DNA from: Acanthochlamys bracteata | Lineage: Eukaryota; Streptophyta; Magnoliopsida; Pandanales; Velloziaceae | Reading direction: 5' to 3' | Assembly (NCBI GenBank): GCA_019914995.1 | Contig: CM034131.1 | Location: forward strand, 4,558,501 to 4,622,500 | Length of the DNA stretch: 64,000 nt | Shown here: piece after piece, positions 44,401-57,099 of the stretch | Position numbering within the stretch: position 1 is the first letter of the stretch | How the letters are laid out: each line of letters opens with the position of its first letter | The notes under the pieces: generated by a model | What the model was told of the DNA's origin: nothing | Database searches by the model: none | Seen by the model: the letters and a program-made list of their open reading frames with translations, nothing else | Position numbers and translations under genes: made by a program

Positions 44401-44999
44401 TAGCGAGCATTTCGAGTTCTACGAATTTGCACAAAGTGAAATTTGGGATTGCTTATCAATCTCAATAAACTCCTTTTCAACTCCAAAAAAATTATGCACG
44501 ATCTTTTATAAATTTTTTAAAAAATTTTAATGAAATATAGATTATGAAATAATTATATGTATAATTTTATTTTTCTAAATATTTATAAAATAATATATCT
44601 AAAAAATTTTTTAAAAAATACCTTTTTTCAATAAGCATTCCCAAACGTTCCAACGTCTTGCTTAATGGTATTAAGGTCCCTCGTGAAAGAGTTGCTAAAC
44701 TTTTGAATGGAATCTTCACTACTTGGATAATTTTCGCAAACCCTATTTCTAAACTATCAAGAGTCTACCAAACTCTTCAATATTGGAATCCACACATGAT
44801 ATAGTTTGCTTTAAATCAGCATGCATTGCTCCATAGTGTCAGTGGATGAGTCTTTGGACTAACTACGAGTCTCGGTTGGTGCAAGCTGATCGCTCCTTCC
44901 TCGAGCTTGCTCGAGCAGCACCTCCTCTATAATGGGGATGGCAAGCGATGCGGCCATCATTGTAGGATGTTGTTATAGTTTTCCGATGGTCGAAATCTT

Positions 45000-45012
45000 G
45001 GTTATGATACCA
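45000..45012 (-). other. Primer-binding site (initiator tRNA-Met type)
   Basis: The minus-strand sequence TGGTATCATAACC lies just inside the 5' LTR. It matches the common plant gypsy primer site TGGTATCAGAGCC over the first eight bases, with later mismatches expected in an old copy. Confidence 0.7.
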
Positions 45013-45013
45013 C

Positions 45014-45435
45014 TATCATAGGACTAAAAGTTTAACAGTACCATTGTAGCACTTAGTTGCTAAGTTTAAAAGATTCCAAAACGATACTAAAGGGAGTGCA
45101 AAGGAGAACTGGAAAGTATCCATAGATAAAAGATAGCTTTACTAGTAAAACAAGTGCTCGATAATTATAACTTAGAGATGTTCTGAAAGGGGGTCTATAT
45201 CATTATTTTTTATAGCATCTTACCTCGTGAATGAACAATTATTACTTTTGATCGAACGGTAGAAAATACTTCTTTAGAATATTCTCTTATAATATCGTGG
45301 CACGCATATGTAGGTCCCCTAAAAACCTATATAATTATCTTAAATGATATAAATATTATAGAATTCTATAATTCTCTTTAAGTTGTGCTTTGGATGGGTT
45401 ATCAGTAATTGGCCCAAATTTTGTGGTTCGTGACG
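45014..45435 (-). mobile_element. Ty3/gypsy 5' LTR
   Basis: A 422-bp LTR. On the minus strand it starts with a CGTCACGAACC variant of the TGTCA start and ends TAGTCCTATGATAG directly before the primer-binding site. It aligns with the split 3' LTR (42827-42730 plus 36929-36571). Confidence 0.72.
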
Positions 45436-46068
45436 CTGCGCTCTATCATATCAATGAAATGAATCGGAAGATTTTACCGTCCACACCAGTAATGGAGAAA
45501 CCTGAAAATAAATTAGCCTAACAATTCTTTAGGTGGTTGTAGCCTGCAAAGACTCTTCAGTCACCTATCCAAAAAGCAACGTTTTGAAAAGCAGACCTGG
45601 ACTGGCCAGTTCAACCGGTAACTGTGAACTGCCCGCTAGTCCAGTTCGGTTTCAACTAAAAAAGCCACCATATGCACGGAGGGGTAGGAACCTGATTGAA
45701 TTGGCTGATTGAAGCATTTTATGAGCTAGACCAGACCCGGATGAATGAGTAACTAAATAATATATCAGATCAAGAATGCTGGGCTCTAAAGTTCGATGCA
45801 ATAAGCTTGTTTTAGCCCTTCTATAAACTTAAAATGGTACATAAACTTTAAAAAATGTGACTAAGTTTGAGTTTGAGTCCTCAACAACCAAGATGAACAA
45901 GAAACTTAACCAACATGCTCACAAAGTTTTTATAAAAGTAACAAGAGTTGTTACAAAAACTATATATAATAGGTAAGTGAAAGTTCAAGTAATTAGCAAT
46001 CTCTGTCGGCCTCCCAACTCAAAATCTCAGGGCTTCATAGCATCAGTTTGAGAGTGGCGGTGAAGTAC
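45436..46068. other. Short intergenic region downstream of INTS7 with a CCGGTT-type repeat
   Basis: 45580-45660 (CTGGACTGGCCAGTTCAACC, then GTCCAGTTCGGTTT) resembles a widespread plant repeat rich in AACCGGTT-like motifs. The remainder up to the INTS7 stop codon probably contains its 3' UTR. No other gene. Confidence 0.4.
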
Positions 46069-49000
46069 TCAAGGCTTTTGTACTCTGAAAACTGGACCTG
46101 AATTTAAAGGCAAGAGATTCCAGAATTGACCGCTACTACCAAAACAGCAAGAATGCCACTTAATTTGATATAGACCCTGCGGAAATGCAGTAACATTGAG
46201 CAAGGAAGACGAGAATCCCTGCCCCTTGCTATTAGGTTCAAAACAAGCAAAAGCTGTGACCAGGTTACTCTCACAAAAAGTGCTGCTCGCCTTGCTAATG
46301 TCAGACGCTATATACTGCGACAACAAGTCATTCATTTCCACCAACTCATCAGTCTTTGAAGGTTCAAACTTCCATCCTGTTTGTCCTTTTTCACCAACTC
46401 CTAGAGGTGAACACTCTGATTGTCTCACCGCAAGAACGCAATACATCTTCTCAATTCTAGTAAGAAGACCTGCTGGAATACTCTTGAGTTGCATGCAAAG
46501 ATTCAGAGACAGATAGGTTCCATGGGAGACAGATAATTCACAGTTTCTATTGGTATCCATGTTGGCAGCATAAAGTTCTGCACCAAAGCACGGCCTGCAG
46601 AAATGCATAATTAATCATCAGACTATTGGAAATGGATATGAATGTTAACTTAACCTAATCCCTGAGACACAGAGTTTTAACATATGGACAAAGAAATAAA
46701 TGAACAGACGAGATCAGTAATGCTTAGTAAACATGAGTACAAATGCGATTGATCAGCAGAGGAAGATTACCAATCAAGCAGCAAATAAGAATACCAACAA
46801 CTACATTTCCAATTCGACTGATGAAGTTTTCAATACAGAATTGAAGAAAAATCATCCATATGAAAGGGAAAGCAAGAACGGATATTTAAAATTATTAAAT
46901 AAAGAGGCTTCTTCAACTCCATACCTTACAGTGAAAAAGAATCTTGGAATTGGGGATGGCATCTTCATCCATTTGATTATAAAGTCTAACAGAACCTTCA
47001 ATCCACGACCAAAAATGTTTTCAAGGTCCTTTTCATCTTTTACACCCTTCAAGTCTTGCTGAATACTGAGAACAGCTGATACAGAAAATCTAAAGGTCAC
47101 TGAAGAAGCTCTATGCAATTGTCTAGAGCTATTGATTTGTGTTTCATTTGGCAAATTGTCAATCACTACCCCATAAGAAGAAGCAAGCTGCTGAAGTTCT
47201 ACTAAACTTGTACTATCCATAGACTTCAATCGCCAGACCAAATCTTTCAAAATCAAGGAAGCTGAGGGTTTTTCCAATTCTTTTAAGCTGCCGAATGATT
47301 CTTCAAAATTAGAAGGAAGGCCACATGAACAGAAAGTGAAGGTGCTACAGAAGGCAAGTAGTAAACAATTCAAAGAAAGTACTGAGATGATCATGTTACT
47401 TTCACTATCAATAGTGGAGAATGATGTGGCAAGAAGATCATAGCTTTTTGCTAGCTTATGCAAGCGACAGGACATGCTAAAAAGTCGAGCTACTATGAAC
47501 TGCATTCTTTCCAAAATATTGGTAAAACTTATGCCTTGGTTTCCTATCACGGGTTCATTAAGGACTTTATCAGCAACACTGCATGAAGCAAGTAGACTGA
47601 GCATATCCATCAGTACTTCAAGGACCTTAGATCTAAGATAGAGGAACCATCTTTGAAAATAGTAGATTCCTCCTGAATGGCTGAGAGATGATAAGATGTA
47701 CTCTGCAGATTGTACTCTGTTGGAAACCTTTAGAAGATTATTGTTAAAACAAGACAACACAGCATTTTCATCAATATGAAGGCCTGCTTCCTCTTCAAAT
47801 GGGCCAAGTGGTTTCACGGCTCTGCTATCTGCTTGCAACTCCTTAATCAGTTCTATTCCCACATTCGGGAAGAGCATCAATTTGATTTCACTTTCACAGC
47901 CAGTAAGAAGTGTCAGGGATTTAAGCCAGCATCGATAAGGATTGGATTGTACAGAATTAATTAATTTCCTAAATGCAAAAGCAGCTGCAAACCACAAACC
48001 TTTTGAGCAACAATACTTTGCAGCTCTATAAGCGTCCCAGTAATTCCTTTGCTGCACCATCTTCTTGGTGAGTCCCAGTGCCAGCCCCTCTGGAACAACG
48101 CCAAGTATGTGACTGGAAGACTCCAAACCACAAACATCCTTATCTTGTGTGCTTTTCATCTCTATATTGCAACTATAATAGACAACACAAACTTGAACCA
48201 TAAGGCAAAAGGCTTCATATGCAGCACATACACTACTCTTCCCTAAGAACTCAACTAAAAGCTTCACCGTATGACATATTTCACAGCTCACCATACTAGC
48301 TTCATCAAGAATTAAGAGGCAAGCAGTTGCAACTTTGCAAAAACATAATAGAAGCTCCAGCCAAACATTTTCATTTTCCATGCTATCAGGCTTGAAAGCG
48401 GTATTACCCTGACTGGTTGTAGAGCCTTCAACCTGAGAATCAGAATCTTCTAGGTTGAACCTCTCATACATTCCAACTGCAAATTGTATCATATCTCTGG
48501 AGCGATTGAGTGCCTGGATAGCGGCTGAAGGATGCTCACGAGCAAGGCGAATAATGAGCCTAGTAAAGCTGTGACATTCATCCTTCATTTCAGATAATGA
48601 ACAATATGATCGTGGTATTGATCCTAGTTCCTCACAAGACTTAAAGTCAACTAACTTCAGCATGGTGTCTACCTGATTTATAAGTAAAACGGTAAAATGG
48701 CAGAAGAGACATGTCAAATCAGCTCCACCAGGAACACTTGTTATACATTGCGAGCAAGCTTCCAAATGGGAAAATCTGGATAAGCACTTTGCAAGAACCA
48801 AACATAAAGGTGCTCTCTTTTCCATTTTTAAACATAAGATATCAGAAAGAAGACTACAAGCAATATTCCTCTTTCTCTTGATTGAAGATTGTGCAGCAAT
48901 TCCCAAAACATTTACAAGCTTTAATAGTTCAGGTGTACCCATGCAAGGGGAAGTAATAGGCGTGCTGGATATCTGGTAGAATCAGTATCTTATTAGATTT

Positions 49001-51851
49001 TTAAAACAACTTAGAGTTGGTGCATCTAAAATCTAGGATAAGAAAAGCAAAAGATCAAGAAATGGGGCATAGTAATCACCTTGCATAAGATTTTCAAGGC
49101 TTCACAATGAAAATCCACTGACAAACTGTCATCATCAGTGATTGCGAACAACTCTGCCACTAAGTTTGCTTTCAGATAAAGGTTATAGGTGCCTCTGACC
49201 AACAGAAAATTTAAACATTTTAATACCGTTATCTTGATTGGAGGAGAACTTTCAAGAAAAAGGCATTGTTGGAGTAAATTTACCTGCATCAAGAAACCAA
49301 AGTAAAATCATCTAAGTTGTGTAAACACCTGAGATAAGGCAAATGAAATGCAGCAAGAATGAGATTATGAAAACGTTTTGATGAATTTACGATGTCTATT
49401 TACAAATTCACATATGCTCATGCATTGACATCTCTAAGAAAGGAATTGTTTGACTAAAAAGGTCAGGCATTTCTCGGGATAAAAGACACGCATGTAGATC
49501 AAGGAAAAATTAATAAAAATGTCAAACTTGAGAATCTAGAACCTTGATATTTAAGAAGATCTTGCCTTTTCACAACTTACCTGCTTAGTTGTCAATACAC
49601 TTGAACTGAGAACCAACTTCGTAAGGGCAAGCAGCAAGGCTTCCAAAAATAGATCTTGTTGACAACTTGATACTAATTTTTCACCAGCCTATACAGCACA
49701 AAAGTTTATTTGTTAGCATGCAAATTGATTATTCAGGAAAATAGCTTACCTAAATACGCTCATATGCCTGAAACATTAAAAATCACAAGAATTTGATGCC
49801 CATTTTGTATAAATCCTTAGTAATTGAAAAGTTTCTTTATAATAAACATGTAATGGGAGATGCTGATCATGAAGCAATGTAAATCAAAATACACATTTGT
49901 TAGTCAAAACAAAAACAAGCGTGAAAGGCAGCTTAAGTTCTGTGTGATGCAAAATTCAACATCTAGAACTACAACCTCAAGTACTTCTCGACCAACCAGA
50001 CCATGAAGAGGACAATTCAGATTGTTTATTTGTTCAAAGAGCACAGGTATCTAGGAGATAGTATACCAGGCATATTCTATTGCAATTGGGAGGTAGGCTT
50101 AAGAAAGTTATAGCGAACAGATAAGCAGGATCACTCTAGAGAATCTCAAAACATTATCCTGAACCATTCTACTCTCAAAAGTATAGTACAGTTGTAACAT
50201 CAAACGGAAAGGGTTAATAACCACATGGAACCAAAAAGGTCTTACAAACTAACTCGATAAGAAACTAATTACAGCACTTTTACAACTGAAAATAAAATTA
50301 ACAAAATAAACAAACACAGAACAACAAAAGTTCGTGCCCTAAAGTTGCTGGTTGACCACAATTCAAACTAAACAAAGATCAGGGCCAAATATAAGAACTG
50401 TGGAAGCTTGCACAATGTGCACCACTCTCTGAGAACAACTTATACTTATTCACGTCAAACAGTTGACAATGAAGTTACCAGATGACTACCTGATAAGCTC
50501 TTCGTTGAACAAAAACTGAGGACCTCATTTTAGGAAGGACACGAATTGCTGCCAATCGTACACCAGCTGATGCATTCTGTGAAGATATAAGATAAACCAG
50601 TATCTCAAGACAGATGCAGGCAAAATCCTCTGACAACCAGCAAAAGCACCCAGCAGCAAATATTGATGCCTTTACCTGTGTAATACAAGAACCAAAAGCA
50701 AGTTCAAAAGTATCATTGATCAAGAATTATGAAATTTTTCAGATGCTAAAAAGAGTATGATGCTTTTCGCTACATGTCCACCTTGTTAGTGCCATGACTA
50801 CAGCCACTACAGTATGTAAAATGCTGCTAAATTTCTTGGTTCTATACCAAACAGAGCTAAACAGAAGACTGGGACTCATTCAGACTATTCTTGAATTAGT
50901 AAGGGTAAAGGACCACACCTCCAACCTTTGGGATGACCTCAAGCTAGACAGTACGATGTACCTTATGTGAGTACTGTCCTTAGCAAAATCAGCCCAGCAG
51001 CCAAAGAGTCGTAAAGCCAAACACTTTGCTTCTGTATCTCCCATGTCAAAAACTATTTTTACTCTTTTAAGCAGCTCCACATGATTAGGTACCCGTTGTT
51101 TTGCCAGAATTCCACCATACAATTTACCTTTCTTCCTTAGGTGCTTCACCTCTAAAAGAAAGACCTTTAGAATAGATTTCCTAGTCCGATTATCCCCTGT
51201 CCTGAATGCATCAGCAAGCCGCAGAAGGATAGTGTTTGCGAACAGCCTGTCCTCACCAGGCACCAGGCCATACAGGTCAGTCACTGCTTTTGTCATGTCA
51301 GCCTCCAAGCTCCATTCATGCAACCTACTTCCTATCTTTTCTATTGTACAAATGCGTTGATCTGAAAAACAAAAAGAGCACAAATCATACTTCACTAAGA
51401 AGTATTCAAAAAGTATTAAGGAGATTATGCAGTGCAGTGCCAATGACTCTAACGAATTTGTTAACAGAAGATTATTATAACTTATTAGGAGAAAATTTCT
51501 CAGATATTCAATTCATTATATCTAGGATTGACAGATTCGCAGCAACAAATTCAACTGAGTTATTAACTTAAAATTTTCAATTTTCAAGAAGCAACTGCAT
51601 GATAAGTAGTTTAGTGCAAGCATACCAAAACATTAAACGACATCTAAACGAAATAAATCCTAGAATTAATTTTTTACAAATAAAAATCAAAGAGTGTGCA
51701 ATAAAAATATGCACGCACGCGCGCGCACACATACACAAAAACACAGAGAGAGAGAGAGAGAGAGAGAGATCGAACTTGGGTCATTGGAGCGTAGACCGAT
51801 CTCGAGCTCGATGCTCCACTCCATGGCTCGTGCACCACAGAGTCTCTCCAT
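46069..51851 (-). CDS. INTS7: Integrator complex subunit 7 homologue (ARM-repeat protein, EMB1895 type)
   Basis: Exons in transcript order: 51851-51776, 51361-50919, 50675-50490, 49688-49581, 49283-49080, 48972-46925, 46594-46069; all GT-AG and in frame, giving 1196 aa. The start MERLCGARAMEWSIELEIGL and the block LVPGEDRLFANTILLRLADA match plant INTS7 (Arabidopsis At4g20060, from memory). Alpha-helical ARM/HEAT-like repeats follow (AKCLALRLFGCWADFAKD, then VKASIFAAGCFCWLSEDFA); the 2-kb sixth exon codes most of the helical C-terminal half, and the last exon continues across VRPCFGAELYAANMD. Integrator is the nuclear RNA polymerase II-associated complex that processes snRNA 3' ends and attenuates transcription; INTS7 is a scaffold without catalytic residues. 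The exon 6 donor was set at 46924 (AG/GTATGG), because the earlier GTAAGG breaks the frame into exon 7. Loss of the Arabidopsis gene is embryo-defective. Confidence 0.92.
51705..51769. repeat. Compound (CG/CA)n-(GA)n microsatellite at the INTS7 exon 1 splice donor
   Basis: An alternating purine-pyrimidine block (GCACGCACGCGCGCGCACAC) is followed by about 12 GA units. It ends 5-6 bases inside intron 1 from the donor GT at 51775-51774. In the INTS7 sense it reads as a CT-rich tract followed by TGTG/GCGC. Confidence 0.85.
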
Positions 51852-53540
51852 GTTCGCCGTAGAAGGAAGATATCAAAGTCGGAATCTTTTGCTAGTCCAG
51901 AACTGTAAAACATACGAGTTTATCGACTCAAAACTGTACAGTTAGGATTTATAAGGAGAAACACAAACTTAATTTGGGTTCGATCCTATCCAATTTGATT
52001 CACTATAGTTTTCGTCCGATAAGATGATTTTGCTGGGTAGTTTAGTTCGCTCATAATCAAACTATTGGTGTCAGCATATAAATTAAGTAGTTTAGTTATA
52101 TTAGAATTTTTTAATTACTGGCATGTATAATATGTGTTTATATATGTATAACATGTATATAAACGACATTGCATTAGAAGAAAAATGAAATAATTAAATA
52201 CTTTTTCAACTGGATATTAGTGTAGACTCTAGAAAAAACTCTAAATATAACCGTTACCATTGTAGAAAATAATCTTTGACAGTCAAATTTCGACCACATT
52301 CAAACTAATCAAATTTATTGATTGGCCAGATCTGAGATTTGCAGGAAGAGAAAAAGAATAAGCTCAACAAAAAATAAATACATAAATAAATATTTGAATC
52401 GTCGTCGCTTTTGTATGACTTGATTACTGATTTTTTTGGGTGATATTTTTCTTTTTTCTTGATGGCTGGACGGTCTCATGTTCGCACCACCAAAAGCCGT
52501 AGCTTCGACATAATCATTTCCTTACTACCGCTCACTCCCTTCTACTAGCCTGCTTGATCGCCGTTAAAAAAAAATTTAATTCCATATTATTTATTAATAA
52601 TTTTAAAATAATATTTATAAAGATTTGAATTCACTTTTTTTATTGCCAATTAGTTTGAAAAAAATTTAAATTCGTCACATAAAATCAAAAAGGACTGGAT
52701 TAGACCGGATCGGCCCAAAATATGACCTAAATCAAATTTTATTATCCATATTATTCAATACCTTCATGGTCCCCTTTATTTTAGGACGAAATAGTCCGCT
52801 TCATTTTCAGGACAAATAGCCCGTTCATTAAAAGACAGTTGTCATTTATATTTTAGGACAAACAACCTACTTTATTTTAGAATATATAGCATGCTTCATC
52901 TTTTATTCAAATTCAATACAGAACAAAGTAGTCCGCATCAGTTCAATTAAAAAAAAAACACTCTACTGGACAAGTGTTAAGAAAAGATTTAGTCGTACAT
53001 TGTTTATCGATAGTTCTAAGATGATATTTACAAACTCATTGAATTCATCGATCATCAGTCCTGAGTTGTCAATCTGATCCAGCCGATCTATTCTATTCAA
53101 TCCAGATCAAATCAGAATGATCTGAATCGAATCAGGTCGAGTCAAACCAATTCAAACAAAATAAGGTCGATTAAGAATGTATTAGACTAATCTAACCCGA
53201 CTCAAATGGATTAGATCGATTTAGATCGAACTGAGCATGATTCAGACCGATTTGACAAACTAGACCATTTTCAAAACAAATTCGAACTCGATTTTAACAA
53301 ATTTAGATCGTTCTGACTAATCCCGACTTATCCAATCAGGTTAAGATTTCAAACATTTTTAATTTTCTCCATAATTACGCTAAAAAGATGCATCATGGTT
53401 TCTAAATTTTTGAGTAACAGATTATATGATATTCATTCAAAAAAGTTTTTAGACCATAACTTCTCTAGTACAAATAATATTATATATGCTAATAGAAATA
53501 TTTATCTAGAGATAGGTGTTGTGACAGAAGTGTTGACACC
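51852..53540. other. Intergenic DNA upstream of INTS7
   Basis: The first 100-150 bases probably contain the INTS7 leader and core promoter. 52440-52570 is less AT-rich. 52690-52930 has repeated TTTTAGGACAAATAGCCCG-like motifs. 53060-53320 is a degenerate run of GATCNGAT/AATCAGATCGA motifs. No gene. Confidence 0.4.
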
Positions 53541-54762
53541 ATAGTTATTTCTACAAATCACTCAACAATTGAACTATATTGTTCTTTTGTACCTGAGTTT
53601 TTTCTTGCTTAAATATATCCAGACACAGGAGATCATAAGAAATGGTATTAAAACAAGTTTATATTGTTTGGATTATTTTAGTTCCAAAAGAGTTCATAAT
53701 ATCCGTGAATTCGAGACTAATAAGAAAATAATATTTGAGTTTGGCATTGATGATTAGATATGTTCTTTTGGTTGTTTAATTATGTCATTGTTAACATATT
53801 TATTCTCCAATGTTAAACAATATGAGTTTTAATGTTAAAATTATATTTTTATAAAGAGTCACCAAATATTTTACTTTCTATTATATATAAAAGAACAATT
53901 ATATTTGAATTAATATATTTAGATATTTAGGGACACTCTCCTACTGTAATACATATTGGGATTATATGGTTGTAATATCTACAGATGATTGTAATGGTAT
54001 GATATAGTTATACAATATGACGAATAAATGAAGTAGCATATATTTTTCTACGATTTCATAAGATGGTGTAGATCTAATTCTTTTTTTCATTTCTTAAATT
54101 CAAATACATAATGAACATATTGAACCCAGTACCTTTAGAAACATGATATTCTTCATAATACCATCTACTCACAAACATCACAATAGAATTTGGTTGCTAA
54201 AAGAAAATTCGACATATTATAGAGACTAATTGTGCTCATTTGGAGCCCATATTTCAAATACTTTTGATAGACGTATTTAAACCGCATTTGTATTTAATTA
54301 ATCGCATGTCATCTAAGGTTCTAAACTTCTGAACTCCTCTTCAAGTCTTAAATATATTTGTCATTGTATTATCTATTATCTCACTTTTGTATCAAATTTT
54401 TGGATGTGCTGCATACTAAAGACAGTTGAAACCAACCTAAAAATTATGAATTAATTCAGGAGTAGATTGGACTAGCGCCAAGAGAAACAGAATAGGTAGA
54501 AGGAGTTTATAATAAAATATAACAATTTGAAGGTGTTGATAATTGAAGAAGTCTCTCGACACACTATGCTCAAACTCATAATAATATCTCTTAGATGAGT
54601 TTTGATACTCAAAATATTAGTTTCAATAAATTTAGCATTGTGAATATGAGTTACCAATTTTCATATAGATAAAATCTTAAAAATTCTCTCTAGATATATT
54701 CAGTAGAAGGAAAAGCTTTCAAATATGGCATTACTTATTATATATATTTTCACATGCATTGC

Positions 54763-54797
<35 letters not shown>

Positions 54798-54869
54798 TCG
54801 TAATATAAAATCATTAATTAAGTAGTAGTTGTGACTGCTACTACTATTGTTAAAGATGCTTTATCATAC
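53541..54869. other. AT-rich intergenic DNA, possibly decayed retroelement
   Basis: No readable domain in 53541-54700, though the sequence leads into a copia fragment at 54870 and could be part of the same decayed element. A (TA)n tract lies at about 54764-54795. The short open frame 53569-53757 has no recognised motif. Confidence 0.35.
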
Positions 54870-55030
54870 TACAAATAGATTAAGTGTATGAACTAAGAAA
54901 TGGAAGCTCTTCATAGTAATTTCATGTGGAAAATAGTACTAATATATAAAAGAAAGAAACCACGAGGTTGTAAGTGGGTGTATGTATCAAACATAAAAAG
55001 AATCGATTAAGCGATACAAGATAAGATTAA
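54870..55030 (+). pseudogene. Ty1/copia reverse-transcriptase fragment
   Basis: The plus-strand translation near 54895-55015 contains EMEALHSNFMWKIV, then RKKPRGCKWVYVSNIKR. This is the conserved start of the copia reverse-transcriptase domain (normally EM.AL..N.TW.LV, then GCKWV...K...DG). Stops flank and interrupt it, and no LTRs were identified. Confidence 0.6.
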
Positions 55031-55370
55031 TGGCCAAACTATAATCACAAATTTATATTGGTTGCAGAAAATGAAAATACTAAAGCCGATCTTACTATCT
55101 TTAGTAGCTAATCTTGACTAGCCCGACTATAATTTTATATAAATAATATATTTTTTTTATAGTGACTTAGAAAAAAAATATGTGTAGTTTCTAACTTTGA
55201 TAAAGTATATCAAATAGAACTAGTTATGTGTACAAAATTAATTAAAAAATATTGATAAATTAATTATTATGCATAATTAATTATTATTAAAAGTAGCCAC
55301 TAATTATATGTTGAAAAATATGCTGAAGAAAAGAAAATTTAAATTATATCTAAAAAGGACCCACAAATTA

Positions 55371-55795
55371 TATATATATGATAAGATATATGCACTCAGA
55401 CTATGACTATTATAGGCACTCACATGCACTAGTCGACTATTTTTTTCAGCAATTCTTCAAATTTGATCTTCAACGTTGGATACGAAAAATAATGAGTAGA
55501 AAACACGTTGACAAAATTTTAGTTCAATCAGATTACGAATTGACTAAAATTCAGGTACTTGATTAAGATACTCTAAAAGAAAATATATTATTTTTTTGTC
55601 AATTTTGATTATTTGTATTATTTTGATCAAGTGGCTAAATAGAAATCGATTCGTAATTCAATTGAGCTAAAATTTTGTCTTATATTTTTACTCATTATTT
55701 TTTATATTCAATAAATAAAATCAGATTTAGATGTCTGGCCCACAAGTACCTATGAGGGCCTATAGCAGTGTGCATGCCTATACATAATATAACAT
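55371..55795. mobile_element. Fold-back TA-flanked MITE, about 0.42 kb
   Basis: A palindrome centred at about 55580. Left-arm blocks (TATAGGCACTCACATGCACT, AAAAATAATGAGTAGAAAAC, GACAAAATTTTAGTTCAATC, GATACTCTAAAAGAAAATAT) recur in reverse complement in the right arm (TATAGGCCCTCATAGGTACT and so on). It starts GATAAGATATATGCACTCA after a TA run (55366-55379) and ends in TA-rich sequence. Non-coding; the open frame at 55378 is part of the arm. Confidence 0.72.
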
Positions 55796-56227
55796 ATAAT
55801 ATATTATATCCTCAATAAGACCGGAGTCATCAATACTCTTCATTAGTTTATAAGCATTTTAATATCAAGTACCTTACTCAACTTATTCTATAAATAATTG
55901 ATTTTATCCAAACATAATTGTAAAATAAGCCCCATACTTAAAAATAAGTTTCTTATTTAAAGTAAGATATTAATTTAAGCAAATCCAAACATGCTCTTAA
56001 GGTTGTTTGTTCACGGCAAAGCTTTCTTATTTATGAAATCCTAACGAAAAGACTGTATATACTTTTGTAACTATATCTTAAAAGTTTCTGTAAATAATAT
56101 TAGGTTGATTAGAAATATATCAAAAAATGTCCATCTTTCTAAACTATTACATATTGCTGGATTATTGAATAATAACATCTGGGAAGGCCCTGGTCTACTG
56201 TATTTCTATTTTTTTCACTTTTATTAT

Positions 56228-57079
56228 AGGGGTGACAATTTAGATTGCTGGGTCAATTTCGAATCGACCTATTTAATAATCAGATCAAATTCGTCAACTT
56301 TAATTCAACCCATGAATTTATACGGGTCGGAATTATCAATCATAACTCGACCTATTAATAATCAAATCAAATTCAAATCGACCCATTTAAATTAAAATTA
56401 TTAATTATTAATTATATAATTTTAAACTTATGCGATTTTATAATATCAGTTATAATAAAAATGTACGATATTTTTAATGACGAGATATAGTGAATATCCG
56501 TCAAAATATATTTTTTTAGTATTTTCATCGGTCCTTAAAATATTCAAAAACAAATTATTATTTTTTTAAATATGTGGTGATAACTAAAATTTTATGATTA
56601 TAAATACATAATAATAATTTCGATAAAAATCTGATAAACATAGCTATCTAACAAAATTTTAATAAAAAGTTTTCTACAAAATCTAAATTTGTCATTATAG
56701 AAACTCATACATAATAATACTTTCGATAATATTATAATTCTTATCTTATACTATTTTACTAAATTATAAAAATAACAATTAATTATAAATACTATATAAT
56801 TTAATAATTTATAAATTACTATTATCGATTATTTTTATTACTAATATTTTAATAAATGAAAAGAAAAAATAAAATATTATTTTTTTATGAGATGGCAATT
56901 TAGATTCGTAGGTCAATTTCGGAATAATCCGAATTGACCATTTAATAGTTGGATCAAATTCGTTCGACCCTAATCCAATTCATATATTTATACGGATCAA
57001 ATTTTCTAACTCTAACTCTATTTAAATGGATAAATTTCAAATTGTATTTTCGAATCATGTCCTATATTACCATCTCTAT
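56228..57079. mobile_element. hAT-like non-autonomous element, copy 1, upstream of SCAMP
   Basis: It starts AGGGGTGACAATTTAG and ends TATATTACCATCTCTATC, an imperfect inverted end. The subterminal region with GGGTCAATTTCGAATCGACC, AATCAGATCAAATTCGTC and TTTATACGGGTCGG recurs near the other end (56888-57060) in direct orientation. The interior matches the copy in SCAMP intron 3 (shared AATATGTGGTGATAACT/AATATGTGGTGACAGCT and AATTATAAATA...TTTAATAATTTA blocks). No coding capacity. The hAT assignment rests on the GGGGTGGCAAT-type end only. Confidence 0.6.
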
Positions 57080-57099
57080 CCGACTTTATTGCCTAATTG

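Larger units (their letters stand above)
36571..45435 (-). mobile_element. Non-autonomous Ty3/gypsy LTR retrotransposon, 3' LTR interrupted by nested elements
   Basis: Read on the minus strand: 5' LTR (45435-45014), primer-binding site complementary to initiator tRNA-Met (45012-45000), gag remnants (about 44400-43800), a protease/early-pol remnant (about 43480-42850; the VDHHIELELEAKQHAMASYH block), polypurine tract (42838-42828) and 3' LTR (42827-42730, continued at 36929-36571). The 2.2-kb interior lacks reverse transcriptase, RNase H and integrase: the sequence passes from the usual start of the RT region almost straight to the polypurine tract. Frames are broken. 5.8 kb of other elements (36944-42715 plus TA tracts) sits inside the 3' LTR. 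No clear target duplication was seen. Confidence 0.75.

Noticed and set aside
46196..48246. Plus-strand open frames antisense to INTS7
   Set aside because: They overlap well-supported INTS7 coding exons on the minus strand and have no motif of their own.
51674..51945. Small open frames on both strands across the (GA)n repeat
   Set aside because: They read through a microsatellite; the only supported coding sequence is the 76-nt first exon of INTS7 on the minus strand.
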